Assembly (NCBI GenBank): GCA_026645575.1
Contig: JAPKMW010000049.1
Span: 11,180-75,179, forward strand
Length of the DNA stretch: 64,000 bases
Source of the DNA: Caldilineaceae bacterium
Lineage (GTDB): Bacteria; Chloroflexota; Anaerolineae; Caldilineales; Caldilineaceae
Reading direction: 5' to 3'
The translations under genes and the position numbers were made by a program. Within the stretch, counting starts at the first letter, position 1. The number at the start of each line of letters is the position of its first letter. Below the pieces are notes generated by a model. It was given only the letters and a program-made list of their open reading frames with translations. It searched no databases and was not told where the DNA came from. This document shows positions 29,056-35,785 of this stretch, piece after piece.

Positions 29056-29101
29056 TTTGTAAAGAGGGGAACAGGTTCGTATCTGTTCCCCTCTTTACAA
29101 A
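29056..29101 (+). terminator. perfect hairpin terminator
   Basis: Arms 29056-29074 (TTTGTAAAGAGGGGAACAG) and 29083-29101 are perfect complements with an eight-base loop, directly after the metalloprotease stop. The T-rich half of the stem end could give release. Confidence 0.8.
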
Positions 29102-29196
29102 CGCTACGCCCGCTGATGCGAGCAAGGGATTTGGGAAAAGCTGCATACCTAAAGCCAAAGCGTTGATCAACCAGCTTCGCTTTGAGTTGCTTTACC

Positions 29197-29574
29197 TCAA
29201 TCGCCGCTGTAAGCCATCTCCGGCTGGGGCATTGTGGTGGTCACCTGGTTGCCTTGCTTCCCCCACAGCACGCGCCAGAGAATCTGCGGGTGGAAAAGGC
29301 TGGTTGGCGCAGCCATTAAATTCATCACCTTGAGAAAAGCGGTATAGACTATTGTATCATGATGGGTGGCTTGATGAACTTTGGTGACATAGGCATTGAT
29401 CAGATCCGTGCCGGCGGGTTTCTTGCCCTTAGTCTCCGGGTAGCGGAAATCTTCACCGACGGCCAACTGCCACGGAATCTCCACAACCTTGGCGGCGGCT
29501 TTAAAGAAGTCGCGCCAGAGGCCGGTGAGAGCTGGACGACCAGCCAACAACCGGTCCAGCGCCGCCGCTTGCAT
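29197..29574 (-). pseudogene. C-terminal remnant of an FAD-dependent monooxygenase
   Basis: The 125-codon frame matches only the C-terminal end of aromatic-ring-type FAD monooxygenases: WQLAVGEDFRYPETKG, a helical stretch, and APTSLFHPQILWRVLWG. The FAD-binding GxGxxG and the DG and GD motifs that should precede it are absent. The frame begins eight bases from the MITE-like element at 29582, and the next gene beyond is an unrelated transporter. So roughly the first three quarters of the gene were lost, probably with the element's insertion or a later deletion. Expression is unlikely. Confidence 0.65.
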
Positions 29575-29581
29575 AGCTAGG

Positions 29582-29710
29582 GAACACTACAGCGGATTTA
29601 GGAAGGAACGGATGCCTTTGTACCTGACCAGCCGCCGGTCATCGGGACCGGCGAAGGGGTCGCGGCCCGCGCGGGCAGATCTGTTCCCACTTAAATCCGT
29701 TGCAGTGTTC
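29582..29710. mobile_element. MITE-like element, about 129 bp
   Basis: Terminal inverted repeats at 29582-29600 (GAACACTACAGCGGATTTA) and 29691-29710 differ at two positions. The inside has a GC-rich palindromic core (CCGGTCATCGGGACCGG and GCCCGCGCGGGC). It carries no gene. The stop codon of the MFS-HEAT gene lies inside the right repeat, and the monooxygenase remnant starts at its left end. Confidence 0.6.
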
Positions 29711-31979
29711 ACGGTTTCTCACTCAGCTCATACAGGGTGTGGAGGGGCAGCAACAAATACTCAAGCCGAGTGGCGCCGAGTTGGGTTAATTGTTGGGCGC
29801 AGTCGGTTAGGACAACGCGCGCCTCTTCTGGTAAGCGTTCCAATGGCAGATGGTCAATCAACATTTGCAAGTGCGTGGCGCCGCCAATCAAATCGTTATG
29901 GGCGAGTAGATCACTTACTCGATCCAGGACAGTGACCGCTGGTCCCGCTTCTCCGGCCAATTTGCCGATCTTGCGACGCAAGCCGGCAGCGGCTTGCGCC
30001 AGCGCCGTGCCAGTTTCGGTCCTTGTCTGGCGGAGTAACTGGATGAAATAATGTTCGTCGCCCACAGTGCGCGCCACGGCCAATGCCAACTCCATACGGA
30101 TGCTTTCATCATCGGCTTCGTGCAACAAGGTTAACAAAATCGGCGTCGCTTCTTTGGCCTTGAGCTTACCCAGCGCCGAGGCATAGGCGATGCGCAGACC
30201 ATAATCCGGCTCAACGTGCAGGCGTGTCAACAATTCGGGAATGCTGTCACGGTCGCCTAGCGTCGCCAGGGAACGGGCGCAATGGGATTGGATCGAGCGG
30301 TAGGTAGAGTTTAACCCTTCACGCAGCGGCGGCAAGGCGCGGGCATCTTCCATCCGCCCCAAGGCCCAAGCGGCGATCACACTGAGCGCTGGCGATTTGC
30401 CTTGCATGATGGCAATCAACTCATCGGTCAGACGGGGGTCGGGGCGCATGCGGGCAATGGAGATGATCGCTTCGTAGCGCACATTAAAGCGCGGGTCGCG
30501 CAGGGCGTCGAGCAGTTCATCGACGGTCAAGTGGCTTTGCGCTTGACCCAGCCGCTCAGTCATAAAGACAGCGGCCCGTTCATCGTGGGCGCGATGGTAG
30601 CGGATCATCGACTCGAAGGCGCGCAATGGGTTGCCCTGCAAAAAGAGACCGGCAAATTGCCCGGTGCTGACACCGCTGTCGCCGCGCACCTGGCGAAAGA
30701 TCCAGAGGCTGGCCGCCGTTAAGAGCAAGGCCAATGCCATGAGAACGGTGTATTGGTCAAACTGCCACGCCCCGACCTGGAAGGAAAAGCCCGCCATTGC
30801 ATCCAACGCTCGTCCGCCCAACATCTGGCTTGTCCCGGTGATAATGCCGGCCAGGGCATAGTAGAGCGCCATATATTCGGTGCTTTGCGCCGCCGGCACC
30901 ACGTTGACAAAGAGCAGCCGCGCCGAGCCAATCGCCCAGCCCACATCGCCGATCCCCTGAAGAACAGCAATGCCCAGCGCCATTGGCAGGCTCCAATCTG
31001 AATGATGGGGCAGGAGAAACCACAACACCGGTAAGAGCAGCCGAAGGATCAACCCGCTCATCATCACCGGTTTGCTGCCATAACGATCTGACGCCCAGCC
31101 CCAGAGATAGCCGGCCACCAGCCCACCGGCCAATGCCCCGATGCTCAAACGCACCACGTTACTTTCACTCAGGCCGACTGTCTGGCGCATAAAGAGGGGC
31201 AGAAAGGAGAGGAGTGGGGTAAAGCCGACAATGATCAGCCCGACCCCCAGCATGTACCGACGGAAGTTGGCATCACGGCCGACCGCCAATACGCGGCGGA
31301 GATCAACACCGGCAGCAGTGGCCCGTGGCGCGCCCCCCGGCACTTGGGCATAGGCCCAGACGGAAATAAAGCCCGCCACCAGGCCGGCGCTGATTAAGAT
31401 CATAAAACCAGTCAAGCCTGTGGTCTGTTCGATCACAAAACCGGCAATGAGTACCACCAGAAAGCTGGCAATGGTGCAAAAGAGGTTGCTGGTGGCGTAA
31501 TATTTGCCGCGGACGCTATCGGGAATATATTCCTGCACCCAGGGAAAGGCTGCGGTATCTGCCGTTGCCTTGCAAAGGGCGAAACCGGCGGTAATCCCGG
31601 CGACAAAGAGCGAGGCGACGCCAGTGCCAAAGGTGGCGGCCACCCACGGTGTCAGTAACAGAAAGCAGGTGATAACCTTGCGCAGCCCGAAGAAGGTGAC
31701 AAAGGTGCGCTTATAGCCAAAGCGAGCCGCCGCTGGTGCAATCAAGAGCGCCAGCGTCCCGGCAAAGGGGATGAGCGAGAGCAGCGAGCCGATCTCGGTC
31801 TTATTGAGGCCCAGCTTATCCAGAAAGAGGATAAAGACAGAGCCAAAGAAGATCAACTGGGAAAAGATGGTAATGCTGGTGTCGGCGGCAATGCTCCAGG
31901 GCAGGCCGCGCAGCTTCTCGACATTGGTTGGTTCAATGGGGGGCGGTTCCGTTTGTGTTGGTGAGGCAGTTGTGATCAT
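29709..31979 (-). CDS. MFS transporter fused to C-terminal HEAT repeats
   Basis: A 756-residue protein. Residues about 20-440 form a twelve-helix major facilitator unit with the loop signature GWASDRYGSKPVMM between helices 8 and 9 and several Gly-rich helices. Residues about 450-740 are soluble and made of PBS/HEAT-like repeats, for example LLDALRDPRFNVRYEAIISIARM, IAAWALGRMEDARALPPL and ASALGKLKAKEATPILL. The repeat domain would sit in the cytoplasm, as N- and C-termini of MFS proteins usually do, and could bind a partner or regulate transport. Substrate is unknown. It is transcribed alone; the stop lies in the MITE-like repeat on its 3' side. Confidence 0.85.
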   Translation of the reverse strand: MITTASPTQTEPPPIEPTNVEKLRGLPWSIAADTSITIFSQLIFFGSVFILFLDKLGLNKTEIGSLLSLIPFAGTLALLIAPAAARFGYKRTFVTFFGLRKVITCFLLLTPWVAATFGTGVASLFVAGITAGFALCKATADTAAFPWVQEYIPDSVRGKYYATSNLFCTIASFLVVLIAGFVIEQTTGLTGFMILISAGLVAGFISVWAYAQVPGGAPRATAAGVDLRRVLAVGRDANFRRYMLGVGLIIVGFTPLLSFLPLFMRQTVGLSESNVVRLSIGALAGGLVAGYLWGWASDRYGSKPVMMSGLILRLLLPVLWFLLPHHSDWSLPMALGIAVLQGIGDVGWAIGSARLLFVNVVPAAQSTEYMALYYALAGIITGTSQMLGGRALDAMAGFSFQVGAWQFDQYTVLMALALLLTAASLWIFRQVRGDSGVSTGQFAGLFLQGNPLRAFESMIRYHRAHDERAAVFMTERLGQAQSHLTVDELLDALRDPRFNVRYEAIISIARMRPDPRLTDELIAIMQGKSPALSVIAAWALGRMEDARALPPLREGLNSTYRSIQSHCARSLATLGDRDSIPELLTRLHVEPDYGLRIAYASALGKLKAKEATPILLTLLHEADDESIRMELALAVARTVGDEHYFIQLLRQTRTETGTALAQAAAGLRRKIGKLAGEAGPAVTVLDRVSDLLAHNDLIGGATHLQMLIDHLPLERLPEEARVVLTDCAQQLTQLGATRLEYLLLPLHTLYELSEKP

Positions 31980-32140
31980 GGCACTCTTGGTTCATCAATC
32001 AAGCAGGATTCGTCATGATCGTAAGTATACTGCAAGTGGGGCTAGAATCACTAGTAGAACAGGGGGATAGTGTTCTGTCGATGAAGATCAAAGCTATTTC
32101 GTAGCCGGTCTTTACCAACCATCCAACGGTAGAGAGGACG

Positions 32141-32785
32141 TTAGCGCGCCCGCGACTTGCCCAAGCGTAGCACGAACGCATTAATCAACGCCGAAATCAC
32201 CAACAACAGTGCGCCCAACGCCAGGGCCAGGTCAAAGTTACCCTGACGCGTTTCCAAGACAATCGCCGTGGTCAGCACACGGGTCTGCCCCTCAATATTG
32301 CCGCCCACCAGCATCACTGCGCCCACCTCCGAGAAGATCCGCCCAAAGGCGGCAATGATTCCGACCAACACCCCACGGCGCGCTTCGCCTAACAACGTCC
32401 ACATTTCTTGCCACGGCGACACCGCCCAGGAACGCAACAGGGGGCGCAAGTCGGGGTTCAACGCCTCAAAAGCGCTTTGTGTCAACCCGGCCACCATCGG
32501 CAGCGCAATGATCACTTGGGCCACAATAATGGCACGCGGGGTAAAGAGCCACCCCCACGCGCCCAGCGGACCACTACGCGAAAGCAGCAAATAGATCAGC
32601 AAACCCACCACCACCGTGGGAAAGCCCATTCCCGTGTAGATCACCAGTTCCCACCAGCGCTTACTCCGCCCGGCATACAATCCCACCCACGCCCCCAATG
32701 GCACGCCCAGTAGCACGGCCAGGCAAAGCGCCACGCCGGAGGCGTAGAGTGATAAGCCGACTATGGGAAGAAGGGTTGACCACAT
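32141..32785 (-). CDS. tupB: tungstate ABC transporter permease
   Basis: A 214-residue inner-membrane permease with about five helices and the binding-protein-dependent EAA-like loop (EARRGVLVGIIAAFGRIFSEVGAVMLVGGNI). It matches the TupB family, in which the GRxxxEVGxxxxVGGNI stretch is characteristic. It follows tupA on the same strand, separated by a 150-base palindromic spacer. The ATPase gene (tupC) that normally completes the set is not on either side; an MFS gene follows instead. Confidence 0.9.
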   Translation of the reverse strand: MWSTLLPIVGLSLYASGVALCLAVLLGVPLGAWVGLYAGRSKRWWELVIYTGMGFPTVVVGLLIYLLLSRSGPLGAWGWLFTPRAIIVAQVIIALPMVAGLTQSAFEALNPDLRPLLRSWAVSPWQEMWTLLGEARRGVLVGIIAAFGRIFSEVGAVMLVGGNIEGQTRVLTTAIVLETRQGNFDLALALGALLLVISALINAFVLRLGKSRAR

Positions 32786-32802
32786 ATTTTTTAGTGAGGT
32801 AG

Positions 32803-32942
32803 TGGGACAGTAAATCAGTGGGGCAGTAATTAAATCACTGAGTAATCGTCCAAAAACAAGTTCCAGTTGCCATCTAGGCGTGCGGCGAGCAAATCTACAA
32901 GTTCTTTTTGGACGATTACTTACTATCCCACTGTTCTACTGG
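32803..32942. repeat. palindromic spacer element between tupA and tupB
   Basis: AGTAATCGTCCAAAAA (32841-32856) is mirrored at 32905-32920, and outer words around 32803 (GTGGGACAGTA) are mirrored near 32923-32942 (TATCCCACTGTTCTA). The whole spacer can fold into one long broken hairpin. It could reduce read-through from tupA into tupB. Its right end reaches the tupA stop codon. Confidence 0.7.
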
Positions 32943-33811
32943 CTATTTGGGTAGAAAAGCGGCTGACCAAACGCCTCTTTGCCGTAGTCGCCAATTGCCT
33001 GCTGGGTTTCAGGAGCGGTGAGCCATTCGGCAAATTGGGTGGCCAGATCAAAGTTGACGCCAGGGTGTTTTTCCGGGTTGACCGGGATGACACCATAGGG
33101 ATTGAGTAGCGCCTTGTCGCTATTCTGGTCAATGACTGCGCCGCCAACCAGAATGGTCAAGCCGGGCAAATTTTCCTGCATAGAAAGCCAGGTGCCACGA
33201 TCGGCCAGCGTGTAGGCTAACTTTTCGTTGGCAAAAAGCAGGGTTTCGCCCATACCCTGGCCGACAGAAAGATACCAGCCACTCTCGACCGTTGGCGTAA
33301 TGCCGGCGGCAGCCCACAAGCTCTTCTCTTTGGTGTGGGTGCCGGAATCATCACCGCGCGAGGCGAAGGGGGCGCTGGTTTCAGCAATTTTTAGCAATGC
33401 TTCTTTCGCCAACGTCACACCACTAATCCCAGCCGGATCATCCGTTGGGCCAACGATGACATAATCATTGTACATCACATCCAGCCGGTTGACGCCCTCA
33501 CCATCGGCCACAAATTTGTCTTCGCGGGCGCGGGCATGGACCAGCACAACGTCAGCATCCCCCTTTGCCCCAATTTCGAGCGCCTGCCCAGTCCCCACGG
33601 CAACAACATCGACACGGGCGTTATATTTTTGTTCAAAAGCCGGCAAAATCACATCCAACAACCCAGAGTCGGCGGTGCTGGTGGTGGTGGCAAGGCGTAA
33701 TACCGCCGGTTCAGTTGTGGTTGCGGCTGTGTCGGACGGGGCGACAATGGGTTGACAAGCCGTGACCGTCAAGAGCAGTAGGCCAAAGAGAAAGTGCGTT
33801 AACCGATACAT
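32936..33811 (-). CDS. tupA: tungstate-binding lipoprotein
   Basis: A 291-residue periplasmic solute-binding protein with a lipobox (LTVTAC, Cys about residue 19). The first domain opens with LRLATTTSTADSGLLD, the oxyanion-binding TTTST motif of the TupA/WtpA-like group. DVVLVHARAREDKF and NDYVIVGP also fit TupA. It delivers tungstate (less likely molybdate) to TupB. Tungstate uptake implies W- or Mo-bispterin enzymes elsewhere in the genome. A palindrome matching a ModE-type operator lies just before its start. Confidence 0.92.
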   Translation of the reverse strand: MYRLTHFLFGLLLLTVTACQPIVAPSDTAATTTEPAVLRLATTTSTADSGLLDVILPAFEQKYNARVDVVAVGTGQALEIGAKGDADVVLVHARAREDKFVADGEGVNRLDVMYNDYVIVGPTDDPAGISGVTLAKEALLKIAETSAPFASRGDDSGTHTKEKSLWAAAGITPTVESGWYLSVGQGMGETLLFANEKLAYTLADRGTWLSMQENLPGLTILVGGAVIDQNSDKALLNPYGVIPVNPEKHPGVNFDLATQFAEWLTAPETQQAIGDYGKEAFGQPLFYPNSQ

Positions 33812-33843
33812 CCTGCGTCTCCTTCAATGAATTGATGGGTTAC

Positions 33844-33872
33844 TACCGTTATGCTTTTTAAGCATAACGGTA
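33844..33872. promoter_or_regulatory. ModE-type operator palindrome
   Basis: TACCGTTATGCTT (33844-33856) and AAGCATAACGGTA (33860-33872) are perfect 13-bp arms around TTT. The core CGTTATGC..GCATAACG resembles the ModE operator pattern CGTTATAT..ATATAACG. It sits between the modE-like gene and tupA, so tungstate or molybdate bound by the regulator would repress tupAB. Confidence 0.75.
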
Positions 33873-33892
33873 TCGCCACATTCAAGCAAACT

Positions 33893-34240
33893 TCAAGAAG
33901 GACGATCAACCGGCAAGAAGACCGTCGCGTAGCGCGCCTGAATCTCTTGCTCCAGACCGGCGGTAAAGGCACGAAACTGGGCAATGGCTTGTTGGGCGAC
34001 CGGCGTCAGTTGTGCGCCGCCCCCGCCGGCGCCGCCCACCGCCGTCACCAAGATCGGCGCCCCCAAGCCGCGCTCGATCTCCTGCACCTTCTCCCAAGCG
34101 CGCCGATAGGGAACATCCAGTTGCTTGGCGGCGGCGCTGATTGAGCCAGTAGCCGCGATGGCTTCCAACAGTTGCACCCGCCAAGGGCTGAGGACAACAT
34201 TGCCATCGGCTTCTAGCCAGACATTAAATTTGGGTTGCAT
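33893..34240 (-). CDS. ModE-family winged-helix regulator (DNA-binding domain only)
   Basis: About 115 residues covering just the N-terminal ModE domain: VVLSPWRVQLLEAIAATGSI, then SAAAKQLDVPYRRAWEKVQEIE (the helix-turn-helix) and the wing segment with a Gly-rich loop and AQLTPVAQQAI. No molbindin (MOP) domain follows, as in TunR-like and other short ModE proteins. It probably senses tungstate status and binds the palindrome 20 bases downstream of its stop, upstream of tupA. A GTG at 34252 would add four residues. Confidence 0.88.
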   Translation of the reverse strand: MQPKFNVWLEADGNVVLSPWRVQLLEAIAATGSISAAAKQLDVPYRRAWEKVQEIERGLGAPILVTAVGGAGGGGAQLTPVAQQAIAQFRAFTAGLEQEIQARYATVFLPVDRPS

Positions 34241-34497
34241 GGCTTTTCTCACTATGACGCAAAGACGAAATCATCACTTTCACCAGACTGACTCATTATC
34301 AGGAGACCGCCGCCACTCACTCGTAGCCACACCCGTCCCAGAGTGAACCCCGTTTCCGGTGACTGGCGCTGGTCACGGACCGGCGGCGAGCATTGCGGTC
34401 TACTGATTATAGTAGGAGCAGGGTCGATTGCCAAGCGTTACTCAGCCAGCAAAGTGTTGGGTATCCGCATTTTGACAGAAGCAACGGGTATTCCTAT

Positions 34498-34637
34498 AAT
34501 TGAATAGGAGTTATGCAACGATCCCTGATGGGAGTTGGCACGACCGCCGGGAAGGAGTCAAGCATTGTTCCTAGTACGAACCGGTTTCTGACTCTTTCCC
34601 GGCGGTCGTGCCGCTTTGTGCGTAAGTCCTATTGAAG
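34498..34637. mobile_element. MITE-like element, about 140 bp
   Basis: Outer repeats TTGAATAGGAGTTATGCA (34498-34515) and TGCGTAAGTCCTATTGAA (34620-34637) are inverted with two mismatches. Inside lies a 24-bp inverted repeat, 34537-34560 against 34589-34612, with one mismatch (GGCACGACCGCCGGGAA core). The ends resemble TIRs of small non-autonomous elements. It carries no gene. The rest of the 34241-34690 spacer has another imperfect palindrome (about 34302-34402) with the GGTCACGGACCGG word. Confidence 0.6.
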
Positions 34638-34690
34638 CAAGAAATCGTTTTTTAAAAGGGATAACGAGTCCAACTCTAGAAAGTACAACC

Positions 34691-35698
34691 ATGCAACCCA
34701 TGCGTCTGGGCGTGATCGGCCTCGGTTTGATCTGGCTACGCGCCCACAAACCGATTGTGATCAACCAGCCAGCAGCGATCACCCCTATCGCCCTGTGTGA
34801 TCTATCGGCGGAACGGCGCGCCACCGCTGCCGCTGACTTCCCCAATAGCAAAATTTTTGTTGATTATCATGAGCTACTCCAATCGCCAGAGATTGATACA
34901 GTGCTGGTGTTGACGCCGATTGCCTTCAATGCCCCCATTGCGTTGGCAGCGTTAGAAGCCGGCAAGCATGTGATTATGGAAAAGCCAATCGCGCGTTCAA
35001 TCGCTGAGGGTCAGCGACTGGTCGAGACGGCGCGACGGCTGGGACAGCGGCTCTTTGTGTTGGAACAACTGGGCTATCGCCAGGCCGAAACTATCCTGGC
35101 AGAACAACTGGCCGCCGGGGTGATTGGGGATTTAATTCTCTGGGAGCGAGTGCAGCATTTGGAGGGCGATACTGCCCAAGGCGCCATGCGCTACGATACC
35201 ACCCCTTGGCGTAAAGAGGCCAATTTCCCGCTGGGGACACTCTTTGATGGCGGCATTCATTTGGTCGCAGCGCACTCGAAGGTCTTCGGCGTCCCTACCA
35301 GGGTGACAGCCACGGGTCGCAAGCTGCGCGATGGGTATGGGGACTTTGATCAGGTATCCATGTTCTTTGAATATGCCAATGGCGCTACCGGCCTCTTCAG
35401 CCATTCCGCCTATCTGCCGCCGGCCAAGAACTATTTCTACCTGCACGGCACCACCGGCGCCATCAGTGTGGAAGCGCAGCGGTTGGTCATTGAAAAAGCG
35501 GGGCAACCGGCCCAGGTCATCGATCTACCGGCGGAACATGCCTACACTACCATGTGGCAGGCGCTCATGGCTGCCTACCAGCGTGGCGAAGAACCTTACT
35601 ACACCGCCGAACGCGCGCTCCAAGATGTTGCTATCTTGGAAGCTGTTGCCCAAGCGATCAAGGAAGGTCAAAGCACGAGTGTAGCACAGGTAGCTTAG
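34691..35698 (+). CDS. Gfo/Idh/MocA-family NAD(P)-dependent oxidoreductase
   Basis: A 335-residue soluble oxidoreductase. The Rossmann opening MRLGVIGLGLIWLRAH is next to the ATG at 34691; the longer frame from 34616 runs out of the MITE-like element and is unlikely. VEKP is seen here as HVIMEKPIA (about residues 95-103), and the second domain has DGGIHLVAA with the catalytic-type histidine. Family members act on sugars or cyclitols; the substrate is unknown. It stands alone, between the tungstate genes and the ABC exporter. Confidence 0.87.
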   Translation: MQPMRLGVIGLGLIWLRAHKPIVINQPAAITPIALCDLSAERRATAAADFPNSKIFVDYHELLQSPEIDTVLVLTPIAFNAPIALAALEAGKHVIMEKPIARSIAEGQRLVETARRLGQRLFVLEQLGYRQAETILAEQLAAGVIGDLILWERVQHLEGDTAQGAMRYDTTPWRKEANFPLGTLFDGGIHLVAAHSKVFGVPTRVTATGRKLRDGYGDFDQVSMFFEYANGATGLFSHSAYLPPAKNYFYLHGTTGAISVEAQRLVIEKAGQPAQVIDLPAEHAYTTMWQALMAAYQRGEEPYYTAERALQDVAILEAVAQAIKEGQSTSVAQVA

Positions 35699-35785
35699 GT
35701 GGTCCGAACTGTACTCAAGGCGCCAGAACATGGGGCGTAGCTTTCGTTTCTGCTAGGCGGCGTTGTAGCTCGTCATGAGAAACAA

